From Notospermus geniculatus (taxonomy: Eukaryota > Nemertea > Pilidiophora > Heteronemertea > Lineidae): a stretch of DNA of 64,000 nt. The translations under genes were made by a program, and so were the position numbers. This document shows, one piece after another, positions 12,401 to 23,455 of this stretch. Below the pieces are notes generated by a model. The model was not told the origin of the DNA and did not search any database. It was given only the letters and a program-made list of their open reading frames with translations. The stretch is from NCBI GenBank assembly GCA_002633025.1, contig NMRB01000852.1:62001-126000 (forward strand), written 5' to 3'. The first letter of the stretch is position 1. Every line of letters starts with the position of its first letter.

Positions 12401-15400
12401 TTGATCTCAGCGCATGGATCATGATACCACTGTGATGATTCAATGCCAGTACAATTATAAAACTACCAGGCATGAAAGCATGATGAATTTGAACTTTCGA
12501 CAAAGAAAGTCCGAAAAATTTTGCAAGAAATCACCAAAGATGACTAAAAATCAGGTGCAGAGCGGAATCATCCAAAGTTATTCGAGGGGTGGACGCGCCT
12601 CCAGGTCTGAAAACGTCATCTGGAAGGAGTTCCCTCACAATCTCAAAATAACTCAACGAGACATTTAGAATCCTTAACTTTGCCTTGATATATCGTGATG
12701 ACTTTGAACTTTCAGAAACTGGTGCATGTATTGTATGAGATAAGGTCATGGAAAGTCACAAGGGAATCTCCAAGACAAATCCGTCTGAAATATACGTCGT
12801 CAACGTAAGTCCTCTTTGTGAGAGGAGTAGATATTTTGGTCATGATTTTGACCTTTACGAAATGTGATTCATTTCCAATACACTCGACCAGGGGAAGCCT
12901 ACCGTCAGAGGTTACATAGGTAACGGTGGTGCAATACGGGACGTGACTAGCAATGATGACAAAGTACCTTCAGGGAATCAGCATTCACACCTACGTTGTG
13001 GAGAATACACAAGAAACCACAAATGTCAACTTGGAGAAACACTGCATTATTGGAAAATACCCCGAGCTCTGGGATATACCACAACGTGGGAAGCTGACGA
13101 TGAAATTAATCAACAAATAGATGTAAATATTGTGTGGAGGTTAGTATTCTGCTGCCGGCAGCGATTCAGCTTGTCCCTCCTGTCGATATAACGTCGAGAA
13201 ACTCCGATAAGCGGCTGTGAAGCTTAACATACATGCGATCAATATTATTCATGGTGAAGGACACATTTCCATGGTAGCATGCATTCCAAGAAACAGCTGT
13301 GCAGCAGCCAATCAGATTCCAGAGAAAAACCATGACGTGCGTCATCAACCTGACATCATTTGCTCCGATCCGATTGGTTGAAGCATTAGAAATGCTACAA
13401 GATCTCCCGATTATCGTGGGGGGACACCAAGTGCGAGGAGGATTTCATATGCTGTGTTTCATGGTGTTAATGGGAAGACTCCAAGCTGCAATTCAACGAA
13501 AGAGATGTAACAGCCATTACACAGCTGACCACTGATCAAACAACATATTGTCTCCCATTATTTGATCCCGTTTGTTACTATGGAAACAGTCAATGAGTCA
13601 GCATTGCTTTGAAATCCAGTCTCAGAGCCAAGAAATTGGTAATAAATGTACAGGGAGGGAATCACGGGCTTTCCCGTCAGCGTAAAGCGACATGCCAATG
13701 TTGGTTACCATTATTTGCTGTGAATGGGAAGGGAACGCTGGGGTGGGGATGTTGAGGTCAACAGCAGATCTGCAATTAGGTTTTCTCAGAACCAACGGGG
13801 TATGCCTGATGGATCTTTCGAGAAGTAATTTGATGAACACCATTCGGCAACTTGTATTAAATCAACGCTTCGTGGAGGACATCTTTTCCCCAGGCATCAA
13901 AACTTACAAATAGGCTCGGAATCTAAGAGAGAACACCAATGACTAGAGTGTAATATTATGATAGGGATTGCACCGAAAGGACCTTTGTTTGTTGTGATAC
14001 ATAAGACAACCTTGACTCACGATGTTGTGAGTCAACCAACCGTACCATCAGTTCGCCTACAATACTTCCTGGACCCCTCATCAAAAGAGACAACTCATGC
14101 TGAAAGATGTTTCATCCCGGTGTCATATCCTCATCGACCTTCCAAAACTTTCAAACACGAAAACTAACTTAGTGCAAAAAATTCACTTTCACAGTCAGTG
14201 GTTGGTGAATCAGGTTGTTCCTGCAGGCATAAAACTTCTAATGCTGAAAGTCGGTAATCTAACTCAATCCAACAGGAAGGTATCCGTTATCGATGCTGGC
14301 AATGCATTACCTGGCCGTCCCACCCACGCACCTACAAACTAAACCTCATTATCCAGGTCTCTCCCGTGAATTGATGAGCAATCTCATTATCAGAGAAGCT
14401 AATACCGACTCCACTCGACTCAATATCACAGCTTTGTATCGCGTAAGAAAGAACGAATTTGCTTTCACGAATTGACCAATTCTGTAACAATAGCAAAATG
14501 GTTGAAATCAAGGATTATGCCATCAGCAATTAATAAAAAGAGCTCAAAGAGCGATCATGTTTTATTATCGTTTAGATACTAATAACATATCCTATTTATA
14601 CTTCTGATTTCAAATGACCAATTCCCAAGCCATGGGAATAGCCTAGTTCTTAACTAGCCTACTTCATTTGGAGAATCGTAAGTAAGTGGTTAAGTTAGCC
14701 CCAAAAAACGAGAAGGCCGACTATGCACTAGTGGTAATACGGTAAGTTTGCATTGCACCTTAGAGAATCAAGGGTTCTTATCACAAATTGCTAAGAACCT
14801 GTAAAGTTGTTTTTCATCCTTCCAAGAAATGAAAAGGTTACATTTCTGCTGCCATTTTATCCTGAGGAATGCCGAGAGCATAACTAGTCCTAGATACCAT
14901 TAAAAGAGTACACACACTCGGTTTCTTGGCCTTCACTCTTGGTAGAGCAAAAAGGTTAATAGAATCGTATCCCTCACAGCAGACTTCTGAGAATTTAGCA
15001 GTTTTGTTTCTCAGTTTTTTTCTGATAAAAATGGTTATGCTCCCTAGGATCCCCTTAGACACTGTCACCCCAAGCTGTAATGTCATGGTGATATTACAGA
15101 TCAGAAGTTTCTCTGAAAACGGGTGTAAAGAATTGTTTTCAGCAAGCTTCACAGCAGCTATAATGTAGCCCACGCAAAGCTATTAAACATTCCTCATATA
15201 ACTAATGGATGACCAAGTTCACAAGACACCATCACAACCCGCCGCTATCGATTTTGCAGCAGTGTGTATCATGCACAGCTACATCATGAGACTGCCATTC
15301 AACTATTGATTGCGTCACAGTTCCTGGAATCTTGAAGCACTCGGCACGCAGGAAAATTCACTCGTTGCTGAACTAAACGCTGCTTTAGTAGTGCTGGCAT

Positions 15401-18363
15401 TCCTTTCCACGCATACCATTATAAACCTGTTCGAGATTAACTCAACAACAGAGTCGGCCATAAGGTAGCTCTGACTAGCAGACGATTCTCTGACGTCAAT
15501 ACGGTATTCATTATGAATACGAATAGCTATTGCTAAAGTTTAGCCTACATATCAAGGCAAAAACATGACAGTTTACTCTAAATGGCTTGAAGGAGCTTCT
15601 TTTTGACTATGTAATCGTGGAATACTAAGAACTGACGGGGGTGTCTAGCTGGAACTTCACAGGTTCTTATGGCAGCACTCTAAATGGTTAGAAGGAGGTT
15701 CTTCTTGACTTTATAATCGTGAGTTACTAAGAACAGACTGGGTTGTATAACTAGAACTGAAGTAACTGCACAGCTTCTGGATGGCAGTTACCCTAAATGG
15801 CTAGAATGAGCTTCTTTTTGACGATGCAGTCAGCTTCTTGATGGCAGTTATGACAAGAACGAGCTGCACTCGTGCATTACTAAAGAACAGGTTGGGATTT
15901 AGCTAGAATTGTTAAATGTAGCTTCACCATGCTGCATCGTGATGCAACTGACGATGAAAACGTTTTGGTAACGACTGTCATGAATGAGATTCAATCAAGA
16001 GACCCAATGTCACATTTGGCGAAGGAGATGCTCAAACACCAATAACATGAATTCTTCAGAAAAATAACCATATGGAATTTTTCACCAATACCAAGTTCTC
16101 CACCAATGGCAACATGAATAGAACTTCGGGGTGGAATGCATGACAGCATCGAAGATCTTACGTGGCTAAATGTAATCCTACCATGAGGAACAACATCTGT
16201 CCAAAAACCTCTTATACACCTGCCTACAACCCACCCACAACATTCAAACACACTGCCCAAAAATTTAAAAGCAGCGACAGAAACAATGCTTTATCGATTC
16301 TTGCCAGGAGAATTTTAATGGGATAAAGAAGGTGAGCATCTCAAAAATGGCCTCGAAGTAACGCTCAGAATTTACACCGCAGATTACAAAGAAATTGATG
16401 AAAGAGAAAGAGAATATGCTGCAGATGGATAGAACAGAAAGAGGCTTCTGGTATTGCAAGTGTCTTTAACAGCCAATGATGACAACATCAAATCAAGAGT
16501 CCAATTTCCCCTTCATCTTTCTCAAATCGCCCCCCCCCCCGAGAGAAACCATATAGATCTACTTCCCACTGAATGAATTTACAGGATCACTTCACCTTAC
16601 ATAACTGGAGAGCAATAGCGCAGATACTCTTTGCACTAATGGAATGATGATTCACCCTCCGCCATCATGTCATTTCCACGGGAAACACCTAGCTGTTGCT
16701 AAGGTAAACACTGTACGCTGTTGCCATGGTACTGGCCAACACAACATGACTTGTAGCAAGCGAGCAATTTACTCCTAGTGATGTTTTGTAAACATGTGCC
16801 CACACGCATCAAAGACTTATAAAGGGAGCTTATGAGACGAACATACTAAAGTATCATATACGACAAGTGTGGGCGGAGACTCGTTTTACCCATAGGGTAC
16901 AAAATACATGTTGACCCAATAAAGTAGAATCAATGACAAAAGAATCCCATTCAGTCGACATTATTTTCCTTTTTGTTCAATAGGCCTACATATCTTTTGT
17001 TTTGAGCATGAATATTCATAATGACAAACAGACAAATATAAAGCCATGTTACTTTCACTTTCTCGTCTGTGCACGTAACCAGTAGTATTTAGTGTTCAGT
17101 TATAGTAGGCTATTCAGACGAATGGTAGTAAAATACAATGCAAGAATATATTGTGGACTCACCTGTGACTCAGAAAGGTTGTCCAGGGCCTGCATCACGC
17201 CTTGCTCAGCTTTCTGAGGCTGAAAACAAAGTATAAAACCATCAAACACAGTGTACATTTCACTACGGTTCATTCACAATAACTTGTCAGGGTTGGTGTT
17301 TACGCCAATCAGGTCGGTTCACAATCCCATATTATATATTGCAAATTTAAAAGTCACTCTGAACGGCTAGAATGATACTACTGGTAGTGGAGGGGATGCT
17401 GGATTGGTGTTGCTTTTCGACTCATTCACATATACCCTCTAGCATTGGAATGACGAATGACTTCACGACAATCGAAGAGAAGTAGTTCTGTAACCCCACA
17501 GCCCCCTTTTATGGTATCTCAGATCAATGGTACGCAAGCTGACCCAGCAGCAGCCTGAAGTAACCTTATTATTTAATCCTCACAGGCCTCCATACATTAT
17601 CATTTAAATGACCCAATTTCTCATTCAACAGGAATACCACCCAAAGGTCTATAAACAGAAATGATATGAATGCATACATTGCATTCCGTGTATAAAATAT
17701 AGTTAGGCCTATAGGCCTACCGATAAAACATACACGAATTGATAGCCTGATAACAGAAAAACCTTGGCCTCGTTCATTCATTCGCGAATACGGATCGATC
17801 TACTCCGCGATTCATGCGGTCCGTAACTAACTAGGTCGCCAGTGACGCACATAGCGAAATTAATGAACTTACCGCTAGCCCGCTCTCAACATTGGGTAAC
17901 AGAGTAATTTTACCACCATCGAGCACGGCATTTTCCTCTAAGGTGCCATCCTTCAATACCCTGTAAAAATGCAAAAGGGAGCGGTCTGTTCACAGAAACT
18001 TTTGCAACATTAGACGCAGCATCCTTAGCAACGAGTGTTGCTGGGTATCGCCGCATCCGTAGTACGAAAAGGAGATGCATAGTTGACTCATAGTTACTGA
18101 GTGAAATAAAACTAGGCCACTTACCGTTGCTTGTACAGTAGGTGTATACGCTCCCTGTGCACTTTTAATTTGTTTGCAATTGCCTTTCTGAGGCCCTCCA
18201 CAGTGTCCTTTTGAGATACAATTAACTCGAACTGGCCTCCTGCGATTGGACAGATAGTTAAGCGCACGGGCGAGGCTGAATCCGTATTAGGAGTCATCGG
18301 TCCTAAAGTTGCAGTGGCACAACTGCCCGAATCCGATTTTTTACAATCCGCTTGCGTTCCCAT
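112..18363 (-). CDS. MIDN: Midnolin (5' part, four coding exons, gene continues past the left edge)
   Basis: Minus-strand spliced gene: join of 18363-18125, 17960-17873, 17219-17163 and 435-112, giving 236 residues. Exon phases agree (239, 88, 57 and 324 nt). Residues about 34-110 form a ubiquitin-like domain containing [20 protein letters not shown] and a GGKITLLP strand. Then come [12 protein letters not shown] and [13 protein letters not shown] followed by [13 protein letters not shown]. These match the vertebrate midnolin order closely (VMQALESL, then SDFLSGRSPLTL, then RVGDHMMFVQLQL). Family knowledge: midnolin is a nuclear adaptor that carries short-lived, often immediate-early, proteins to the proteasome without ubiquitination; the Drosophila relative is stuxnet. 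The C-terminal half, including the proteasome-binding helix, lies outside the window. Reading exon 4 through its donor would stop at 3-1, so splicing at 111/110 is preferred. Confidence 0.9.
3695..3870. repeat. Diverged A-rich direct repeats
   Basis: Three related segments around 3702, 3783 and 3858 share a core like AGATAGGGGCAAAACAAAAG. Spacing is about 75-80 bp and the copies are diverged. Nothing coding is evident. Confidence 0.35.
4066..4192. repeat. Minisatellite, about 31-33 bp unit, four copies
   Basis: Four head-to-tail units each start ATCCAATCCCAGG and continue with a variant of CCCATCCAACCTCAC. Two units differ by short changes (GGCGGCATCC, GGTCCATCC). The array is open in two frames by chance and shows no sign of being coding. 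Confidence 0.85.
4773..4999 (+). mobile_element. Hairpin-headed retroposon, copy 1
   Basis: The insert is a long inverted repeat (about 4773-4960): ATAAATCGGAAAGTCG at one end and its complement at the other, with GACCCC/GGGGTC stems and CCTGAGGAAGACC inside. A 40-bp non-palindromic tail follows (GTATACTGTGTGTCG, then GTGCTGTTTTGTGGATATC). It is flanked by a perfect 14-bp direct repeat, TAGTTGCCTTCACA, at 4759-4772 and 5000-5013. The TSD length and the one-sided tail fit target-primed retroposition (SINE, or tail of a LINE/Penelope-like element) better than a cut-and-paste MITE. Confidence 0.75.
6213..6550 (-). mobile_element. Hairpin-headed retroposon, copy 2 (opposite orientation, interrupted)
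   Basis: The same element as at 4773-4999, inverted: it starts with the tail complement TATCCAAAAAACAGCAC and continues into the ATAAATCGG...CCGATTTATT hairpin. The flanking 16-bp direct repeats differ at one base (TATACAAAAGTAGAGA at 6197-6212, TATACAGAAGTAGAGA at 6551-6566). A separate 117-bp palindromic MITE sits inside its distal end (6430-6546). Confidence 0.72.
6430..6546. mobile_element. Small MITE nested in the retroposon
   Basis: Perfect 17-bp terminal inverted repeats, GGGTCATATGAATAAAG and its complement, bound a 117-bp element. The 3-bp direct repeat ATT flanks it at 6427-6429 and 6547-6549. It interrupts the end of the retroposon at 6213-6550, so it is the younger insertion. Confidence 0.75.
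7031..7031. other. Single-N gap
   Basis: One N inside midnolin intron 3. The flanks do not obviously repeat each other, unlike the N at 36612. Confidence 0.9.
8380..8560. promoter_or_regulatory. CRE/ATF-type cluster, possible enhancer or antisense promoter
   Basis: Within about 150 bp there are five TGACGT/ACGTCA-type motifs (near 8396, 8434, 8451, 8463 and 8527), one a full TGACGTCA, plus CACGTGAC and a YY1-like AACATGGCCG at 8492-8501. A 33-codon plus-strand ORF starts at that ATG (8495-8596) but resembles nothing I can name. The location inside a midnolin intron suggests an enhancer or an antisense start site; no transcript evidence is available here. Confidence 0.35.
15570..15930. repeat. 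Diverged tandem repeat, about 100-110 bp unit
   Basis: Three units begin near 15577, 15677 and 15789 with CTAAATGG(C/T)T(T/A)GAA, then GCTTCTTTTTGAC and a TACTAAGAAC segment. The third is shorter and followed by scrambled pieces of the same unit. Non-coding. Confidence 0.6.
17163..17219 (-). CDS. MIDN: Midnolin exon 3
   Basis: A 57-nt exon reading [19 protein letters not shown] between a TTTTCAG acceptor and a CACAG|GTGAGT donor, phase 0 at both ends. It matches the conserved midnolin helix (VMQALESLTETQ in vertebrates) directly upstream of the SDFLSG motif. Confidence 0.88.
17220..17872 (-). other. Midnolin intron 2
   Basis: 653-nt intron with no repeat or gene that I recognise; it contains AGGCCTA-rich stretches near 17705-17720. 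Confidence 0.75.
17873..17960 (-). CDS. MIDN: Midnolin exon 2 (end of ubiquitin-like domain)
   Basis: An 88-nt exon completing a split Arg codon, then [20 protein letters not shown] followed by LPNVESGLA. It supplies the last strands of the ubiquitin-like fold (vertebrate counterpart: GDGSKLTLVPTVEAGL). Donor GCG|GTAAGT, acceptor TTTTTACAG. Confidence 0.88.
18125..18363 (-). CDS. MIDN: Midnolin exon 1 (start codon and ubiquitin-like N-terminus)
   Basis: Starts [14 protein letters not shown], a short polar leader as in other midnolins, then [19 protein letters not shown] and [20 protein letters not shown], the beta-grasp strands and helix of a ubiquitin-like domain. It ends CAACG|GTAAGT, leaving two bases of an Arg codon. 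The ATG is the only one preceding the domain in this frame in the exon apart from an internal Met at residue 22. Confidence 0.88.
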
Positions 18364-18620
18364 CTTTTCGAATAAGGCCTCGAAGGGTTCGGACAGTCCC
18401 TCACAGGCTCAAACACAATAATAAACTCGTTCTCCAAGTCCCCACGCTATCTCAGCGCGTCTGTCTTTCATATGCCGCGTCCGAGCGTTGAGCAGCGACA
18501 AAAAGCCACATGTTGTGCGTATACGCGGTTCGGCCCACAAGCGATCGACGACAACCAATCAGGGCGCGCGGCGAGTCCATTCGTTTGGTAGGGGATGCGT
18601 GTTCAGTACATTCACCTGTA
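18364..18620 (-). promoter_or_regulatory. Midnolin 5' UTR and promoter
   Basis: The CpG-richer stretch directly upstream of the midnolin ATG contains an NF-Y-type CCAAT box (ACAACCAATCAGGGCGCG, 18551-18568) and several CGCG/GCGCG patches. The CCAAT box is about 195 bp above the ATG. No TATA box is evident in the minus orientation, consistent with a housekeeping or immediate-response CpG promoter. The exact start site cannot be set. Confidence 0.5.
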
Positions 18621-18774
18621 CATTTATCTGTGCTTGAGAGATGAATCAGCACGAGGGTTTGTTTGTAAACACTGCAGCACGAGGCCTGGTGATGACTCAA
18701 TCACTTTTTTGCCCAGGTGATATCTGAACTATCGACTTTTCGAGGTAAATAATGATTACTATCTGTATTGGTGA

Positions 18775-18985
18775 GTGTTTGTTGGTGAGTGATGTCAGGC
18801 CAGGGACTCCGACCCGCTGACTGTTGGTGAGTGAAGTCAGTGAACTGGCGACCCGCTAACCTAAGATTTTGCGACCCGCTAACTGTTTGTTGGTGAATGA
18901 AGTCTACCTGCTAAACTGCCATGTCAGACTGTTATTGAGGTATTAGTCAGTGATTGCGACCCGCTAACTGCTGTTTATTGTGAGT
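18775..18985. repeat. Imperfect repeat of GCGACCCGCTAACTG / TTGGTGAGTGA
   Basis: GACCCGCT(A/G)AC(T/C) occurs five times (near 18811, 18850, 18872, 18958 and in degraded form near 18908), interleaved with TGTTGGTGA(G/A)TGAAGTC. This is a degraded tandem array upstream of midnolin, with no coding signal. Confidence 0.6.
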
Positions 18986-19267
18986 TGATGCAAAGTATCT
19001 TTATCAGGCGTCATCATCAGTAGCAGTGACGTCGAACCATCAACTTCTTGGAGCAGAAATTCAGATGCGATAGGCGTTGGCCCACAAGTTTAGGTCATCA
19101 AATCGATGCTGGCCGATTGGAAACGCCGCATGATCCATTGTCAGTATCAAATTCATGATCTGGTACTTAACAACATAAACCATTGAACATCTCTGACCCG
19201 GTGACTTGTCATATGATTTCCGTAAATTTGGGGGCAAATTGAAGTCAGGAGCGACCCCCTCCCCTCC

Positions 19268-19295
19268 CCACCACCACCACCACCACCACCACCAC
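19268..19295. repeat. (CCA)n microsatellite
   Basis: Nine consecutive CCA units, followed by an alternating GTCCACGTGCACGTGCAC segment. Confidence 0.95.
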
Positions 19296-20573
19296 GTCCA
19301 CGTGCACGTGCACCGCGAAGAGGAAAAGCAAGGACAGAATAGGCCAACGTAGAGGCCATCCGCAATCGACTTCGTCGTTGGAAACCCCTGTTTAATTCTT
19401 TCAACGCGTTTAATTTTCATACAATAATCCGCACAGGCAAGCTTGGTCCGGCCAAGAGTTGCCCACGCGCTTCGGTGTGACAACAGACGACCGAAAGCGC
19501 CGCCTTGTAGTAGTAATTAAAACTAAAATTCCACTCTCGAAACCTGGCGATTCACCGACTTCTTCCTTGACAACCGATCAGATGCTGAGATGGTAAACGA
19601 AAGACGACGAGTCCAAAAATGAGATGTCATTTATTTAGGCCTTGTTCTGGAGATGACCCATTCTGCATCATAGCTTGGGCGGATAAGCATTTACCAGATG
19701 TCACACGCTGGATGCACGATTATTTCGTTAGTGACAAGAGGATGTGCCATCTCCATTGTTGAATGGGACACCCGACCTGGTTCAATGCATTGGTATTCAG
19801 GCGACCCGATGTGAGATGGCATCGCGCCTGCTCAAGTGCGCAGCAGACAATGGTGGCGGGCGCCCATCACTGTCACCCCACGCCGATACAACAATTTACA
19901 TGACAAAAGAGACGCTGGAACGCTGTTGCTGAGTTAGCGTCCTTTCCGGATTTTTTTGAGAGCCGACCCTAGCAGACGACATCTGAAAGATGTTATGCAA
20001 GTACGATTGGTAGCCCGTAACAAAGGTTCTTCGCCGAAATCCTGCACAATGCATGACGCAACGTTTCGGCACCGCCCTCTCTTTGTTTTCTGTTTGTTTA
20101 TTGACTTACGGCACGAGTCATAGCACAAGCCGAGAAACTGAACCATCAGCAACTGTATGCTCACCAAAGAACCCAGCCCTGTCCAAATCCATAATTTTGA
20201 CTTTTGTATAAACATAACTGTAATCACGTACGCGTTTCTTTTCTGACGCATTGATTAATCGCGCATGCGTCTTGCAGACGCCATATTCAGCCTTCAGGCC
20301 TCGTTCCTAAATCTTCAATATCACGGAAGTACGCTATTTCAAAATGCAAATTTCATTTCCTTCAGTGAGTATGTAATTTCATCCGACAGCCGCAAGCCTG
20401 CAATGACACTTTTTTGCTACTCGTTAATCTATTGAAGAGAAAATTACATCAATTCTGTCTGTCACTGAAGTTTATTTCGAATGAAATCTTTGAATTGACT
20501 AAAAAAACATATCATGTCCCCATTGACTTGCTGTCAGCGTTCTGCAGCTTCAGTGACAAGAGATAGTTAAAAC

Positions 20574-20690
20574 ATGGCGTTAGTCAGGTTGTTGGTCCGC
20601 CCGAGGACCCGAGGACGAGTCTTCTTTGCTTCTGTCATCAACTCCGCTTTACCCTGCCTCTCGACATATCGGCATACCCTCTGGTGGTAA
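20574..20690 (+). CDS. Candidate short ORF or first exon with a mitochondrial-presequence look
   Basis: The ATG opens MALVRLLVRPRTRGRVFFAS, Arg-rich, hydrophobic and lacking acidic residues, like a mitochondrial targeting peptide. The frame closes after 38 codons at TAA 20688. Strong-looking donors follow in the same stretch (GGTG|GTAAAG at about 20686 and ACAAT|GTGAGT at about 20707), so this could be a first exon spliced onward. I could not find a matching downstream exon, and it may be chance. Confidence 0.15.
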   Translation: MALVRLLVRPRTRGRVFFASVINSALPCLSTYRHTLWW

Positions 20691-22586
20691 AGGCGAAAAC
20701 TACAATGTGAGTCGTTTTGCGAATGATCTTCAATCAACAGCGAATTGGTACATGCAACCCCGGGCATGCAACAAGACCAAAGCTGGGGCGGGAGGGGGCA
20801 AAGAGGCTTGTTAAGGAAACCACTCGGCTATGAAAAGGATAGCCTTCCTAATACAGTGCACATGAACGAAATTGCAGTTGGCAGGCTAACCATACTGACC
20901 CGGACTGCTAGTGGAAACAAGATTAGCAAGATTAGTAGACCTGCAGTCATACAGCCCCATGGCTGCCAAGACAATGCAGACGGGAGATTCATGATAATCG
21001 GAATCGGAATGGAGTCGTAATAAATGGTGTGGTATTCGTCGAGTCGTTGTTTGGAGATTTCAGATCGCATCCCCATCAAAAACTAGTTGCCAACATTATA
21101 GTTACCATGCAGGGTGTGTCCGGTCCATCTTTGTTATATCCATCACGAGCCCTGCAAATACCACCTCACAAATAAACTATTAAAATCAGTGAAGATTATC
21201 AAGATTGTAAAGATTACATCGAAACGCTTTTCTTGAAAATTGGCCTATACGTTTAATAGACGCATGTCAAACTGTTAGCAATTATGTCCGAGAAGCACTC
21301 GAGAATCTCTGCACGCGCATGAATTTTTTTCTATTCAACCGATGAAGTCCTAAATCTATGTTATAGGGTTTCAGAGATTTTTTACTAATTACGCCACGTT
21401 TTTTTTGTCCGTGAAAAAAATCCGCGCAGAAAAAAATGCCTGGGGTGTGATTGGACAATAACATAATGGTACTTCAGTGAGATAAGGGTGGACGGAACAA
21501 AGGCTGCTGAGTTGGCGGGGCCCGCCGAGAAATTGCCTTCGCGATGACCGAGGGGCCGTTTTCCCGGATCAGAGTTACCTACGACGATTGACGATTATAC
21601 AGTAATTCACAGAATCAGCTAAAAGCAAAAATGAACAAGCGAGCCTATCTATTTTTGGTAAAAGGCATATGAAAATGCTTCTGGTAAAGTCCAAGAAAGT
21701 GGCGATAAACAGGTTTTTGGCCAATGACGCTGAAGCGAAAATACACGGTTGGTGTGGGAAACGTATTCTGTCCGTCTTTTACAAAAGATCCATTCGGTAA
21801 AACAAGACACATTCATTTTGCGCTACAGGCAACAATAGCCAGCCGATGCTGACGATTCCATGGAAGTACACTGTACTTGTATAACCCTAGCCCTAGCCTT
21901 CACAGGCAGGCAATTCACGTTGGCCTCGACATCCTATTTACACTGTGACTTTCTAGAACCTAATGAACCACTGAGGAGAAGCTAGTCATAAACACCATTA
22001 CTTCGACAAAGCTCACACTTATCAAAGAATCTAAAAGAGTTGAAAGAGGTGAAAACCTATCTTGGTTTTCAATCTCGGGTCAAATGTCCCCTTCGGCAGA
22101 GGCGTTCATCTCGTGGAGCGCGGGCGAGAGGACACTTCAACTCGGGTCCGTCGCTTCCACACGGATGGAATTCCACGCGGGGAGCCTTTTTCTTGTAAAA
22201 AAATCACATTCCACCCCAAATGTCATATAAGATCTCAAATCTGTCCCTCTAGCTCCATTGTTTCTCCTCACCATTGTTTCTCGTATTATATCGCTTCCTA
22301 GCTTGGTAAGGAAACTTGGAGAGAGTAATGATGGTCTTTCTGCCATGAGCACTGCTGGCAGGTTTGGTTAATAATGTATCCTGAAGAAAAATTGCCATAA
22401 CGGCCCCCGAAACAACACAAAAGTAGCTTCCTAAAAGCTGTGCCTACATGTATATAGTAGGAGGTGTCGGGATCAGACGAAATTGCCGCTAAAATCTTTT
22501 ACGGGTATGTATGTATACGACGAATACAACTATACTACTTACTGAGAATAATTCTAAATTTTTGACAGCTTTCAAACATCAGTATT

Positions 22587-22633
22587 AAAAAAAAACAAAA
22601 AAAACCATCAGTATAGGAAGAAGAAGAAGGAGA
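22587..22633. repeat. A-rich run followed by (GAA)n
   Basis: A near-pure A tract interrupted by single C bases, then four or five GAA units. Simple sequence. Confidence 0.85.
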
Positions 22634-23379
22634 AACAATGGAGTCTTAGAAAATGGCCTCAAATGAAGGAAGAGAGTGTTTCCCATTCTCACCCGTTTTA
22701 AGACGCCCTTCACGTTAGGGTACTTTAATTTCCCTACACAAGTACTTTTCATAACTCACTCAGGTGAAGTCACTTTTGTTAAATCAGATTTGAAAATGGG
22801 TTCTTTGACTACTGTTACCAACTGTCGGCTTCATCGAGCCAGGAAATTAGCCATCTTACACCTAGAGGCACCACCTCAACTTGATGAAATCAAAACGGGA
22901 TAAAAGCGACCTGACACGTGGAAATACTTCGTCCATTCAACTGGTGCGACGTGCTAACACCGGGTTATTCGATTTCAAATATTCATCTAACTAATTGGTA
23001 CATGTTTTTGTCGGCGTAAAAAATGGAAAAAATGCCCCGGGTGTTAGAGGGTTGGAAAATAATAGTGCTTGAATGAAATCAAATTTAATAACAGCAAGCG
23101 GGTCGTTGTTAGACAAAAGGTTTAGTGCACCTTGCGCTGGATTCAGGAGGCCAGTGACCTGCCGGCCGAATGGGACCAATGCTGACTCCGCTGGCGAAAT
23201 TGTAACGTTTTTTTTTGAAAAAATCACTTGAAAATAAAAAAAATGGCGTTTGACGGGTAGTAGCGATAGTTGGGCCACTCTCGTCTGCGTCTTCCATCCA
23301 TGTACACACAGCAAAACAGACTCGCCACCCACTTTAGACAGTGGTTTTTAATGAATTGTCCCTTAGGTTCTATGTACCA

Positions 23380-23455
23380 TTCTGGAAGTTTCTATTAAGT
23401 ACCGTACTTTCTGGAAGTTCGATGTTCTGAAGTTCAATGTGGAATTTTCTGGAAC
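23380..23455. promoter_or_regulatory. Cluster of heat-shock-element-like TTCnnGAA motifs
   Basis: TTCTGGAAGTTTC at 23380-23392 is a perfect three-unit heat-shock element. TTCTGGAAGTTC, TTCTGAAGTTC and TTTTCTGGAACC follow within 65 bp. The repetition could equally be a degraded tandem repeat. No gene start lies close by. Confidence 0.3.

Larger units (their letters stand above)
436..17162 (-). other. Midnolin intron 3 (16.7 kb)
   Basis: The flanking exons are contiguous in vertebrate midnolin (LSESQ then VTDFISG), so this whole stretch should be a single intron. I found no convincing exon of another gene on either strand. It contains one single-N gap (7031), a minisatellite, two copies of a hairpin retroposon, a small MITE, a CRE-rich cluster and a diverged tandem repeat, each listed separately. 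The remainder is AT-rich and featureless to my reading. Confidence 0.75.

Noticed and set aside
19061-19483. A 140-codon minus-strand ORF with a run of Trp
   Set aside because: The Trp run is just the (CCA)n microsatellite read on the minus strand.
20828-21079. An 83-codon minus-strand ORF with two hydrophobic stretches, possibly a small membrane protein
   Set aside because: No similarity I can recognise, no promoter-like sequence above it, and hydrophobic runs are easily produced by T-rich codons in this region.
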